Counted from the stretch's first letter, positions 1-8,982 are shown. The stretch: 64,000 bases of DNA from JBBIPA01 sp963775935 (GCA_963775935.1 CAVZKR010000006.1:1-64000); one strand, 5' to 3'. Made by a program: numbers and translations. Notes: generated by a model from the sequence alone, not told the origin.

Positions 1-66
1 ATCTCTGTATGTGCGAAAAGGCATAGTAAATAAAGCGCAGGAAATGGCCAGACGGTACAGTAAAAT

Positions 67-1693
67 GTGGCTACTCATGCAGAAACTCTCCAAGGTCAAC
101 TGGGAGATTCTAAACCTGGAGAACGAATAAGGAGTATGCCTCGCCCCTCTTATCCACCGCCTGACTTTACCTGTCCTTATGAGCATAACTGTCCTTATTT
201 GGATTGGCTGTCCACGACGTGGGTTTTGGGTGAGTATCGACGTGCCGGTGAAACGTACCAAGAACATCTGAGGATCATAGATACAATGGGCGATGAGTTG
301 AATACTGCACTGAAACGAATCCAGGCACTGGAGAAGGAAAATGCAGAATTGAAGGCTAAGAATACTGCTTTACATCGGAGGCAATTTAAGGCAAACAAAA
401 AGAAAGATACTGATGAAAACGGCAGGGATGCAGAGAATGCCTCAACACCAGTAGATGGGGGGAAGAAGAGGCGTGGCGCTCCGGTTGGCCATTCGGGATG
501 GTTTAGACACAAACCCATACATGTGGACCAAACCGTGGAAGTACCCGCCCCGAGGATTTGTCCCCATTGCCAATCCCACAATCTCACGCCGATTAAGGGT
601 GTTAAGGAACATCTTCAGGAAGATATTGTCCTTCAGCCCCGCCCCTTTGTTACCCGATATCTGCATCGTGAGGCATTTTGCGGTCATTGTAACCGTCCTG
701 TTGTTCAAGCGGCAGAAGGATGAGCTTCTCAATGCCCCTATCGGACCGGTTGCGAAGTCTGCTGCTATCTATTTGCGGTATCGAATGGGCATGACATATA
801 GAAAAGTCCAGGAGGTTTTCAGGGATTTATTCGGCCTGCAATTTGTGCCAGCCTCTGCTGTGGGGTTTGACCGACAAGCAGCGGTAAAGGGTGCGGCGAT
901 TTATGAAGATTTGCGAGAGAAGATCAAGGCTTCCGCTGTCATTCATGCAGATGAAACTTCATGGCGAAATGACGGCATAGGCCATTTTGCATGGTATGCG
1001 GGCAATACCGATCTGGCGTTCTTCCAGATTGACCGGCATCGGTCAACGGAAGTGGCACAATCCATCCTCGGATCAGATTTCGGCGGGGTTCTGGTTGCCG
1101 ATCGTTATGCCGCATATAACGGTGCCAATGCGAAAGCGCGGCAGTCATGTTTGGGCCATCTCATGACTAAAGCCAAAGAAATTACCCGGGAGCTTCTGCT
1201 CATAGAGGATGCAGCCCGTGATAAAAAGGCAGAAGCCTTTTGTGATAAAATCGCTGCTTTTTTCTCAGAGGCTTGCGCGGTAGGACAGGAACTTCTCTCC
1301 GGTACCCTTCAATGGAATCAAGCGTCTCTTATCGAAAAACAATTCGTTTCGGATCTTAAAAAGCTTTGTGCCTGCAAGCTCAGTTACAATCCTGCTGAAA
1401 CTTTAAGAGCTTCACTTATCGGAAAGGATCAAAAGCATTTGTTCACTTTCCTTCGACATCCCGGTGTGCAGCCAACAAACAATCAGGCAGAACAATCAAT
1501 CCGTTTTCTTGTGATCTTTCGTAAAATCATGTTCGGAACACGCTCTGAAAGTGGATTAAGGACACACAGCATCTTGCCCAGTCTTTTGCTTACCGCCATG
1601 CGACAGGGTCGGCATCCAAGAGAATTTCTGCAAACTCTCCTGACTTGCGACACCGCTAAAGCACAAGCCGCTCTTTACTGCAATTCAAGCTGA
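67..1693 (+). pseudogene. IS66-family transposase (TnpC), one-base frameshift
   Basis: Transposase of an IS66-type insertion sequence. The first part (67-723, GTG start; ATG at 133 is an alternative) has a coiled coil around residues 75-105 and the IS66 zinc finger with CPHC and CGHC pairs. The second part, in the next frame to 1693, carries the DDE core: HADETSW, VADRYAAYN and the C-terminal NNQAEQSIR block. The frames join cleanly if one base is skipped at about position 721, giving AEG-ELL as in intact family members. The pieces together cover a full-length TnpC of about 540 residues. TnpA and TnpB are not visible, because the element starts at or before the window edge. I could not define terminal repeats. 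The right end probably lies between 1694 and 1725, where a SIR2-like gene stops abruptly. Confidence 0.9.
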
Positions 1694-1713
1694 GACATCA
1701 GACGACAAATGTA

Positions 1714-2539
1714 CTAAACTGTTTTATTGATCAATCCGTTAAAATCTGCATCTTCAGGGTTTAGATTAATACCAATCAGAGTGATAATATCGGTTTCATT
1801 TAAAATATTTTCTGCTTTAGTCCACAACCCTTTAAAGGGAGTAATGTTCTTGATTTTTCGGGGTGGTATAATTGCAGGTTCAACAATTTTTCCACATGGC
1901 TTCCCAAGATAATTAATAGGACATGTTCCAGAATATGTGTTGTTGGTTGTATCAGCATAGAATGCCCAGCCGTGTTCTTGACAACGGAAAAAATTTATAG
2001 CTCCATGTAATTTCAAAAATGGAATATTCGTAAAACTTAAAAAAGACATCGCTTTTTTTGAAATCACCTATTGCGGAGTATTTATTCCAACCGGGGACTC
2101 CATAATCAAAACGAATTTGCTCATTATTTATCTTTCTTTGTTGATGGAAATTTTTGTCTAATGTGATTTCTAACACTGTATCCTGATTAAGTGAAATGAT
2201 TGAAGCGTTTTGGTTTTTAACCAATAACAAAAACTTTCTATAAGGCTCAAATAAGGTTGATGAATTTAAAAAAGATTCACAGCATGCGACAAGAATATAG
2301 GTTATAGCTTTCTCCATTAAATGAAGATCATCTATAATTCCTCGTTCTGAGAGTGCAATAAATCCTTTTTCTATTGAATCAGCCTGACTTATAACTCTCA
2401 CAAATTCCTTATATGTAGTATTACCAAAACGTCGCACTATGTTATTTTTCTGTTCGGCCAGTTTTGACCCAAATTCATCTATTAAAGGGAGTTTAGCTCT
2501 TTTTGAAAATCCTGCTCCTAAGACATAAGTTATTTTCAT
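1714..2539 (-). pseudogene. SIR2-like domain protein, frameshifted and 3'-truncated
   Basis: NAD-binding SIR2-like (SIR2_2 type) protein. It starts with the Rossmann motif VLGAGFSKRAKLPL at residues 6-19, and later has SLNQDTVLE and KLHGAINFF, which match the family's nucleotide-site Asn-Asp and His motifs. The frame breaks at a run of seven A residues near 2053-2060 and resumes in the adjacent frame down to 1714. It ends just after LIGINLNPEDADF, where family members normally continue with 20-60 more residues. The IS66 right end lies next to this point, so the 3' end was probably removed by that insertion. Stand-alone SIR2-like proteins of this kind often act as NADases or regulators in phage defence. 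That role is only inferred here, and the copy looks inactive. Confidence 0.7.
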
Positions 2540-2967
2540 GATATCTCTTGCGCTTCAAACGTGACAGTGATCGTTTATTATTTTAAGTCTTTAAAATAAT
2601 TCAATCTATACTTAGTGTGTTAATTTCCAAGGGTAATTTTGTACTTATAAGACGGGATTTAGATTAACTCCTTCAGGAAGAAGGGTTGCCTTCCGTACCT
2701 CTCTGGGTGCTGTGAATGTTTCGCCCCAAAGGGCGCATATAATTTCTCTCAGTGACACCTACGAGTCTTTACTCAAAGAGCTTTCTCATCAATGAAGATT
2801 ATCGGTAGAAACACTGCTAACGACAGAAATTAGCTGCGGCTGTTTGCCATCCGCCGGAGTGATTTTAGGCAAACCATTTGTTAAGAATAGATTTTCCTTT
2901 TTCAGTAATTGCAAATCCCGCAGTGACATCATTCTGCTCACCATAGCTCATTTCTTCGCCTTCATAT
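2540..2967. other. Gap without a recognisable gene; AT-rich palindrome
   Basis: This 428-base gap separates the SIR2-like start from the stop of the small membrane-protein gene. A perfect 9-bp inverted repeat with a 4-base loop (TTATTTTAA / TTAAAATAA, 2578-2599) lies about 40 bases upstream of the SIR2-like ATG. A second inverted repeat (GTTTGCC 2842-2848 / GGCAAAC 2868-2874) lies nearer the membrane gene. No coding sequence with a believable start and family match was seen on either strand. Confidence 0.5.
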
Positions 2968-3273
2968 TTATTCTTTCAGCCGTTGCAAAAAATGTTGTCT
3001 TTCTTCTTTCGGCCAAGTATCGACATTTCTCAGATGCCGCACCTCATCCTTCAGTATTTGTAACTGCTGTTTCAACCAGATGTGGTAGCACAACAAAGCT
3101 ATAAACAATGGTATCAAAATGATAATGATCCCGAATTTCTCATAAGCAAAATTTAGCACTAAAATAGCCACGCCAATACCCACCATGAGGCCCCAATAAC
3201 CTAAGAAAAGTTTGACGATATAAAGTCCAGCTGGTAGCCATCCTTTTTTTTCTTCCTTAGTTTCTGCTTTCAT
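2968..3273 (-). CDS. Small two-helix membrane protein, cassette-like
   Basis: A 101-residue protein of unknown function. It has a charged N-terminus (KAETKEEKK), two hydrophobic helices (about residues 22-44 and 48-66), then a charged helical tail rich in Lys, Glu and Arg (KDEVRHLRN). The ATG is preceded by GAGG eight bases upstream, a good ribosome binding site. The start lies about 78 bases downstream of an attC-like site that reads in the same direction. Small membrane proteins are common cargo of integron gene cassettes, so this may be a captured cassette, which is inference. No attC of its own was convincingly found after its stop codon. Confidence 0.6.
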   Translation of the reverse strand: MKAETKEEKKGWLPAGLYIVKLFLGYWGLMVGIGVAILVLNFAYEKFGIIIILIPLFIALLCYHIWLKQQLQILKDEVRHLRNVDTWPKEERQHFLQRLKE

Positions 3274-3350
3274 CTCTTTTTCCTCTTTTTTATATTTTTA
3301 CGTGTTTCCTTCCCATCCAATGAAGTTTCCTATGGGAACTAACAATATTA

Positions 3351-3441
3351 GGGCTAACGCTTGAAGTAAGCTGCCCGGCCACAGACCTTTGCAAACTCAA
3401 ACCAGCGTTATCCGGGTCGGCTTGAGTAAGTCGTTAGGGTT
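3351..3441 (-). repeat. attC-like integron recombination site
   Basis: On the minus strand the site begins with CCCTAAC and ends with GTTAGCC; the inner CTAAC and GTTAG pair. The inner arms AAGCCGACCCGG and CCGGGCAGCTT pair with one extra base on one side and a mismatched spacer next to the arms, which is the architecture of folded attC sites. From memory, the right side (AGCTTACTTCAAGCGTTAG) matches the aadA1-type attC at most positions, including the TCAAGCGTTAG core, and the left side shares TCAAGCCGAC. The loop is about 45 bases. No integron integrase or second attC is visible, so this would be a lone site or a cluster remnant. Confidence 0.6.
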
Positions 3442-3529
3442 TCTTCGAAGTTTACTTTAGGAAAATAAAAAGGTAGAGTAGAGAGCTGGCGTAGTTGGCT
3501 GCATTGCCCTATTTCCAGCTCCCCCTCAT

Positions 3530-3565
3530 CAAACCGTACATTCAGTTCTCCCGAATACGGCTTTC
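3530..3565 (-). ncRNA. Group II intron domain V
   Basis: Read on the minus strand this hairpin has AGCCGTA pairing with TACGGTT, the conserved AGC catalytic triad at the base, and an upper stem TTCGG / CTGAA closed by a GAGA-type loop. It is followed by TGATGAGG and then the domain VI hairpin. It lies about 25 bases downstream of the reverse transcriptase stop, the usual place for domain V. Confidence 0.75.
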
Positions 3566-3588
3566 CAATCATCTTCTTCCTGCGGCTT

Positions 3589-4893
3589 TCACAGGATCTT
3601 ATATGGAGCAGTCGTCGGTATCTTGTAAAGCCCAAGTCTCTCATAAAGATAGTGGTAGGGATACACCATGAATCCTCTTCCCTTCTTCCTATGCTTGTGC
3701 CTCAGATACGTTTGCACTCGTTCCTCAAGATATCTCTTCAGCTTGGCCATGTCTCTACTACAACTTCCATAGCGAAAGTACCCAACCCATCCTCTTACTA
3801 CTTCATTAAGTTTCCTGATAACCACCTCTGTCGGTAATGCAAGGTTCGTCCTGTCAGTCAGGCTTTTTATCTCCGCCTTGATATGTTTTAAAGCCTTCTT
3901 TGAAGGTCGTATTAGGGGAAATTCACTGCCAGTCCTTATGCTCTTCTTTACACCAATGGAGAAACCAAGAAAGGTAATGTCTTGTTGCCTCACTTCAGCT
4001 ACCTTTGTCTTTTCTTCATTGAGCTTTAATTCCAAAGAGTTAAGCACTGCCCTTATTCCGCTTAATACCCTCTCTGTATTGTTCTCACACAATACCACAA
4101 AGTCATCTGCATATCTGATGAGTCTTGCCCCCAATCTTTCCTGTACCTTCTTGAGCTTCCATATCGTATCCAGTACATCGAGATATATGTTGGCGAGCAG
4201 CGGAGATATTACTCCGCCCTGTGGCGTCCCTTTGTCATTGCCTTTATACTTCTTCTTACCATTGTCTTCTTCTACCACAGGGGCCTTCAGCCACATCTTG
4301 ATTAGTTTCAGTATATTCTTATCCACTATCCGCTTTGCTACCAGATTAAGAAGCTTATCATGAGGTATGGTGTCAAAATACTTCGAGATGTCTGCATCTA
4401 TTACCTGAGTTTTCCCACTACGAAGCTGTAAAGATACATCATTCATAGCTTGATGAGCATCCCTCTTTGGTCTGAATCCATAGGAGTTTTCTTGAAAATC
4501 AGCTTCAAATATAGGTTCAATTACTATCTTTACCGCCATCTGTACTACTCTGTCTTTGACGGTTGGTATCCCCAGCGGCCTTTTGCTACCATCCGCTTTT
4601 GGAATGTATACCCTTCTGACTGGCATAGCTTTGTATATCTTATTCTTCAATTCATCAGCTATGCTTGCAAGATACCTCTGTTCTCCACCCTCCATCTCCT
4701 CTATGCTCTCAAAGGTTACTTCATCTATTCCAGATACCCCTTTGTTTGCTCTGATAAGTCTATAGGCCTGGCTCAGGATGTCCATCCTATACACCTTGTC
4801 ATAGAGAAGATAGAATCGATACTCCTTTTCCTGTTTGGCTTTCCGGTATAGTTTCCTCTGAAGTTCCCGGATATTCTCAGGAGTTTCCAGCAT
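3589..4893 (-). CDS. ltrA: Group II intron reverse transcriptase/maturase (LtrA-type)
   Basis: A 434-residue intron-encoded protein that splices and retro-homes its own intron. It shows the RT motifs in order: SYGFRPKRDAHQA (137-149), DADISKYFDTIPH (166-178), GTPQGGVISPLLANIYL (222-238) and the catalytic YADD at 261-264. These are followed by LGFSIG and the maturase X region with RGWVGYFRYG. The C-terminus is basic, and there is no HNH endonuclease zinc motif, so this is probably a bacterial type without an endonuclease domain. The reading frame is intact and of normal length, so the element may still be active. Confidence 0.93.
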   Translation of the reverse strand: MLETPENIRELQRKLYRKAKQEKEYRFYLLYDKVYRMDILSQAYRLIRANKGVSGIDEVTFESIEEMEGGEQRYLASIADELKNKIYKAMPVRRVYIPKADGSKRPLGIPTVKDRVVQMAVKIVIEPIFEADFQENSYGFRPKRDAHQAMNDVSLQLRSGKTQVIDADISKYFDTIPHDKLLNLVAKRIVDKNILKLIKMWLKAPVVEEDNGKKKYKGNDKGTPQGGVISPLLANIYLDVLDTIWKLKKVQERLGARLIRYADDFVVLCENNTERVLSGIRAVLNSLELKLNEEKTKVAEVRQQDITFLGFSIGVKKSIRTGSEFPLIRPSKKALKHIKAEIKSLTDRTNLALPTEVVIRKLNEVVRGWVGYFRYGSCSRDMAKLKRYLEERVQTYLRHKHRKKGRGFMVYPYHYLYERLGLYKIPTTAPYKIL

Positions 4894-5400
4894 TATCGCA
4901 ATCTCCTTTCCTTCCTTTCTTCAGAAACTCGATGAAGGCATTGCCCCTTCCCTCTTCCAAGGTTTTGTTGTCCTTGAAATACCATCGGTACTATGGGCAA
5001 CTCCGACTCCCTTGCAGACCCGATGGAATTTCGTTTACTTATATCCATCAGTTGCTGTCCTGCACAGCTCCCGCAAGGGTCTCCCGTGCTACTCCATATG
5101 GCTTCCCTTGCGTGTCGCCCCTGCTACCCCGAGAGCCTTCCTATCGGTTATGGCAGTTTTTGTTAGGATAGGTGTTTCAGCCTTCCCCAACCGTCCACAG
5201 GGTCAGCAACTCTATTTAGTTAACGAGGCTACCTATAGGTTCGCTTTCGCTACAACCCGCAAGTTTGCTCGACTGTCTATCACAGCCTTTGTCAGGGAAC
5301 TTAATGCTTCAGGTTACCCTTAACATCTCCCTCAAGCTATGTGGGTGAACTGCCGAATTCCCACAGTCGGACTTTAACCAACAAGTCACATGTCATACAC

Positions 5401-6052
5401 GGCATACGGACGGTTCTATGGACTTATTTTCTTAATTCCCTTTATTGAGAGGATGGTTAAGGTTGACCTTCGTGTGGTAACAATGGATGTGCCGACGCAG
5501 GAGTGTATTACTCTGGACACCGTTACTGTGAAAGTGGATGCGGTGGTCTATTTCCGTGTAATGAAGCCACAAGAGGCTGTTCTTAATGTAGAGCAATATA
5601 TCAGAGCCAGCTCATTGCTTTGTCAAACCACTCTACGTAATGTCGTAGGGCAATCTGAATTAGAGGATCTGCTGGCACACAGAGATAAGATTAACATGAA
5701 GATGCAAGAACTTATTGATGAAGGGACAGCACCCTGGGGCATAAAGGTTAGCATGGTAGAGGTCAGGGATGTTCAGTTACCGGAGACAATGCAGCGTGCT
5801 ATGGCGGCACAGGCTGAAGCTGAAAGGGAGCGACGAGCCAAGATTGTCCATGCTGATGGCGAATTTCAGGCTGCGCAGAAGCTGGCTGATGCGGCAAAAG
5901 TTATTGCCACTGAACCTTCAGCCCTGCAACTTCGTTATCTTCAGACTCTGGCGAATATTTCTACTGAGAAGACAAATACGATAGTATTTCCTTTTCCCAT
6001 AGATTTACTTGGACCTTTGCTGGGTAAAGGCAGCGCTGAGAAGAAAGAATAA
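5401..6052 (+). pseudogene. Slipin/stomatin (SPFH, band 7) protein, 5' end missing
   Basis: C-terminal four-fifths of a prokaryotic slipin. It keeps the SPFH core (IPFIERMVKVDLRVVTMDV, then VKVDAVVYFRV), the NVVGQSELEDLLAHRDKIN region, the coiled-coil segment AMAAQAEAERERRAKIVHADG and the FPFPIDLL tail. About 45 N-terminal residues, including the membrane anchor, are missing exactly where the group II intron boundary lies. The sequence on the far side of the intron does not encode them, so intron insertion alone does not explain the loss and a deletion or rearrangement must have occurred. The first in-frame ATG inside the gene is at 5453. No nfeD partner is visible. Confidence 0.85.
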
Positions 6053-6067
6053 AACTGGAAATGATAG

Positions 6068-6110
6068 GATTCTCACTCCCATAGTACTGACGAAACCGGG
6101 AGTGAGAATC
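6068..6110. terminator. Bidirectional terminator between slipin and birA
   Basis: A perfect 13-bp stem (GATTCTCACTCCC 6068-6080 / GGGAGTGAGAATC 6098-6110) with a 17-base loop sits between two convergent genes. A short T-rich stretch follows on the plus side, and its 3' arm touches the birA stop codon. Confidence 0.8.
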
Positions 6111-6885
6111 AATCTTTTAGACTGGTAACATCACCTGCAACTATTTCCGAAGTACTCCCGTCTGAATGACGCAAAACAAGGTTTCCATTCTTAGTGACTG
6201 TTTCAGCTTTGCCTTGCTCAACAGAGTCCCCCGATTTTACTCTTATCACTTTACCTAACGTTTCCATATTTCTCTGCCATTCCTCGTATACCAAATCACT
6301 ATCCTGAGCTTGCAGATAAAGTTTTTCAAGTTCCAATAACAGGGCACGGGCGAGTTCGGTTCTTGGTATCTCATGGCCAGTCTCATATGATAAGCTGGTA
6401 GCCAGTGACGCGATTTCAGGGAAGATGGATGGATTGAGATTGATGTTTATTCCGATACCTATAAGAGAAAAGTTCGGCTTGTCACCCTTTAATTCGTTTT
6501 CTATAAGAATGCCGCAGACTTTTTTCCCTTTAATCATGACATCATTTGGCCATTTAATCTGAGCATCTATACCAGTTACCTCTTTTATCGCTCGTACCAC
6601 AGCCACCGAAGCTACCATTATAAGTTTGAGCATAGTCTTGAGTGTAGGACGGAGCACGATAGAGATGGCGAGGTTGTTCTCTGGTGATAGCCAGATTCTG
6701 CTTAAGCGACCTTTCCCTTCTGTCTGTTTATCAGCAATGATAATAGTCCCTTCAACGGCGGTTTCTCTGGCAAGGCGTTTGGCTATCTCCATAGTGGAAG
6801 TAACGGATTCGTAGTAATATATTTGCTTGCCGACGAAGCTAGCATTCAGGTGTTTTTTAAGGAAGCCTTCTATATCATCGTGCAT
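6109..6885 (-). CDS. birA: Biotin--[acetyl-CoA-carboxylase] ligase
   Basis: Attaches biotin to the carboxyl carrier protein of biotin-dependent carboxylases through biotinyl-AMP. The 258-residue protein has the ligase core only: STMEIAKRLA near residue 30, the biotinyl-AMP loop GKGRLSRIW near 57-65, KWPNDVMIKGKKVCGILIE near 112-130 and GIGININ near 147. The C-terminal SH3-like domain is present (GKVIRVKSGDS). The N-terminal DNA-binding domain of E. coli BirA is absent, so this is a monofunctional ligase. It is transcribed away from cobB across a palindrome-rich gap. Confidence 0.93.
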   Translation of the reverse strand: MHDDIEGFLKKHLNASFVGKQIYYYESVTSTMEIAKRLARETAVEGTIIIADKQTEGKGRLSRIWLSPENNLAISIVLRPTLKTMLKLIMVASVAVVRAIKEVTGIDAQIKWPNDVMIKGKKVCGILIENELKGDKPNFSLIGIGININLNPSIFPEIASLATSLSYETGHEIPRTELARALLLELEKLYLQAQDSDLVYEEWQRNMETLGKVIRVKSGDSVEQGKAETVTKNGNLVLRHSDGSTSEIVAGDVTSLKD

Positions 6886-6938
6886 GGTTTCTAGAAATTC
6901 TTTTGTTTGATGTTTCCGCTTGGTAACTTCTGATTAAG

Positions 6939-6972
6939 TATAACTATATAGTGATATTGTGTCTACGACACA
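6939..6972. promoter_or_regulatory. Two adjacent palindromes in the birA-cobB divergent region
   Basis: An 18-bp near-palindrome centred on CTATATAG (6939-6956, two mismatches) is followed by a perfect palindrome TGTGTC-TAC-GACACA (6958-6972). The second ends two bases before the -35 box of the cobB promoter. Both sit between divergently transcribed genes, a typical operator position. The cognate regulator is unknown. Confidence 0.5.
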
Positions 6973-6974
6973 CC

Positions 6975-7003
6975 TTGACAATTTTTACCAAGCCAATTAG
7001 CAT
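6975..7003 (+). promoter_or_regulatory. Sigma-70-type promoter for cobB
   Basis: TTGACA (6975-6980), a 17-base spacer and TAGCAT (6998-7003), about 28 bases before the cobB start codon. The -35 matches the consensus fully; the -10 matches at four of six positions. Confidence 0.6.
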
Positions 7004-7031
7004 ACCTTGAAAAAAGCAAATAGGTGTAATC

Positions 7032-7802
7032 GTGCAACTGCGTGATATAGATAGCGCTATAGATCAGGTGGCTACTCTTATTACAGGCTCGGAAAGAACC
7101 GTTGTCTTTACTGGAGCGGGAGTCAGCACGGAATCGGGTATTCCTGATTTTCGTGGTCCGGATGGTCTCTGGACCAGATACGACCCTGAAGAATTCACGA
7201 TTCAGAGGTTTTTAAGCAGCGCTGAAAATCGGAAAAAACAGTGGGACTTATTTACTGAAGGTGGACTTACCAGAAACGCTGAGCCGAATGCTGCCCACTA
7301 TGCTATTGCCGAACTGGAGAAAATAGGCAAGCTCGATTGTGTAATTACACAGAATATCGATAATCTGCACCAGAAAGCGGGTAATTCTCCAGAGAAAGTT
7401 TTTGAGCTCCATGGCAATATGCAGAGGGCGAAATGCATAGGCTGTGGCAAGTTATTTCCTATGGGAAATATCATGAAGATGTTAAAAACTCAGGGAATTC
7501 CTGAGTGTGACGTCTGTCGAGGTATATTGAAGCCAGATGTTGTCTTTTTTGGTGAACCACTTCCTCAGAAAACATTGGAACTTGCAACACAACATTCTCG
7601 AAAGAGCGATCTTTTCATTGTTATTGGTTCTACACTTGTTGTATATCCAGCGGCTAATATGCCAGTATATGCTCTTGAATCTGGTGCAAAGCTCGTTATT
7701 GTAAATTTGGGGGCGACCCCCTTTGATTCCCATGCAAGAGTGCTCATTCATAGTAATGCTGGTGAAATAATGTCAAGGGTTATCGAGAGAGTTAGAAAAT
7801 AA
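7032..7802 (+). CDS. cobB: NAD-dependent protein deacylase (sirtuin)
   Basis: Class III deacylase that removes acyl groups from lysines using NAD+. The 256-residue protein has the NAD motif GAGVSTESGIPDFRGPDGLW (about residues 28-47), TQNIDNLHQKAG, the catalytic His in ELHGNMQRAKC, a zinc site with two Cys pairs (CIGC, CDVC) and VFFGEPLP. The start is GTG at 7032, about 28 bases after a good promoter. It is an ordinary housekeeping sirtuin and is unrelated to the broken SIR2-like gene at 1714-2539. Confidence 0.95.
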   Translation: MQLRDIDSAIDQVATLITGSERTVVFTGAGVSTESGIPDFRGPDGLWTRYDPEEFTIQRFLSSAENRKKQWDLFTEGGLTRNAEPNAAHYAIAELEKIGKLDCVITQNIDNLHQKAGNSPEKVFELHGNMQRAKCIGCGKLFPMGNIMKMLKTQGIPECDVCRGILKPDVVFFGEPLPQKTLELATQHSRKSDLFIVIGSTLVVYPAANMPVYALESGAKLVIVNLGATPFDSHARVLIHSNAGEIMSRVIERVRK

Positions 7803-7875
7803 TCTGGTAAAGTAGAAGTTGGGTATTGAGTTTTACCATGCTATGTTCTATAGTTAATTAGGGGGTGCCAATTTG

Positions 7876-8982
7876 ATGAAATTGCTGATTCCATTAATGC
7901 TTATTCTATTGTTTGTTATCGGATGTGTGCCGATTATTGAACCACCTCCTGCTCCTCCTAATGAGCCGCCTCTTGCAGAGATAGACTCCTTATCCGCTAC
8001 TACTATTACCGAGGGGCAGACGGTGACGTTTATGGCACATGGCACTGATAAAGGGGGGACAGTAGTGGCATATTCATGGCGCTCTGATAAGGATGGCATC
8101 TTGAGTGCGTCAGCAAGCTTCAGTACCTCTAAATTATCGGTGGGGAATCATTATATCTATTTCAAAGTTCAGGACAATAAGGGTGCCTGGTCTAATGAAC
8201 CATATCGTATTGTCAATGTGTTGCCTCCAGGCGTGATTAAACCATCGGTGAATTCGTTCAAAGCTATTCCCGCCAGTATTGTTGCAGGTGAGTCTGCTAC
8301 CTTAAGCTGGGATGTTTCCGATGCACAGACGGTTACTATTTCTCCCGATATTGGCAATGTGCCTGCGGTTGGCACCAGGTTGCTATCGCCTAAAGTAACT
8401 ACTTATTATACATTGACAGTTACCAACAAAGCTGGCTCGGTAACCGAGGAACTCAAGATGACAGTGAGTCCTCTAACAGAAAAAATTGTCGAATTGTTCT
8501 CCATCGCTGCGGAGGAAGGCTATGTAGATAGTAATCACAACATAGGGTCAGAGGCTAGGGTAGGGCTTACTAAATCCTATGCGGCGATGCAAGCATTTTT
8601 TAGTTTTGATGTTTCGATGATACCATATGGAGCTATTATTACGTCTGTTTCTCTCGATCTCACTTCCCATTCTACAATCGGTTATCCATTTACCTACCTC
8701 GGAGCGATGGGAATTTTTGATCACCAGTATGGGGTCTTAGATGATAGTGATTATGTGGCTAGCTTCCCGAAAGAAATGCTGTATTATTTATTTTTTGATC
8801 CAAATCTATTACCTAATTCTGAACTATTGAATTATGCTGTACAGAAAAAAGTTGATAATAAAATTAACCGCTTTCAAATCAGAATGCAATTCGAAAAAAA
8901 GTACTATCCGTTTCCGCTATTTGAAGATGGTTATTTAGATTTTGTAAAAGGTAAAGCTAAGCTTGTCGTTCACTACAAATAA
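7876..8982 (+). CDS. Surface lipoprotein with Ig-like domains
   Basis: Predicted lipoprotein of 368 residues. The signal peptide ends in a lipobox VIGC with the lipidated Cys near residue 17. A proline-rich linker follows, then a PKD/Ig-like domain (about 35-115, with AYSWRSDKDG and HYIYFKVQDN), a second Ig-like domain (about 120-200, with SATLSWDVSDAQTVTI and YYTLTVTNKAG) and a C-terminal module of about 160 residues, possibly beta-rich. ATG 7876 is preferred over TTG 7873 because AGGGGGT lies about nine bases upstream. The next gene has the same domain plan, so the two are tandem paralogues. No enzyme motif was seen; adhesion or polymer binding is only a guess. Confidence 0.75.
   Translation: MKLLIPLMLILLFVIGCVPIIEPPPAPPNEPPLAEIDSLSATTITEGQTVTFMAHGTDKGGTVVAYSWRSDKDGILSASASFSTSKLSVGNHYIYFKVQDNKGAWSNEPYRIVNVLPPGVIKPSVNSFKAIPASIVAGESATLSWDVSDAQTVTISPDIGNVPAVGTRLLSPKVTTYYTLTVTNKAGSVTEELKMTVSPLTEKIVELFSIAAEEGYVDSNHNIGSEARVGLTKSYAAMQAFFSFDVSMIPYGAIITSVSLDLTSHSTIGYPFTYLGAMGIFDHQYGVLDDSDYVASFPKEMLYYLFFDPNLLPNSELLNYAVQKKVDNKINRFQIRMQFEKKYYPFPLFEDGYLDFVKGKAKLVVHYK

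Larger units (their letters stand above)
3473..5400 (-). mobile_element. Group II intron with reverse transcriptase
   Basis: A retroelement of about 1.93 kb on the minus strand. It contains a maturase/reverse transcriptase gene, a roughly 500-base structured 5' region without a gene (4894-5400), and a domain V at 3530-3565. The proposed 5' end is GTGTA at 5400, close to the group II GUGYG start. The proposed 3' end is the CTACTCTAC run finishing near 3473, after a domain VI hairpin (GAGCTGG / CCAGCTC). Both ends are approximate, and I could not find a matching EBS1/IBS1 pair. Its 5' exon side is the antisense of a slipin gene, and its 3' side leads after about 32 bases into the attC-like site. 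Confidence 0.75.

Noticed and set aside
700..730. Programmed frameshift in IS66 TnpC
   Set aside because: I know of no programmed shift at this place in IS66 transposases, and no clear slippery heptamer is present.
455..800. The 5' extension of the second IS66 frame as a separate protein starting at 455
   Set aside because: The region 455-720 is coding in the other frame (zinc finger and linker); only the part after about 721 matches the transposase.
2842..2874. A second attC after the small membrane-protein gene
   Set aside because: An inverted repeat (GTTTGCC / GGCAAAC) and nearby TTAAC and GTTAG are present, but the distances from arm to outer box are 5 and about 20 bases, so it cannot fold like an attC.
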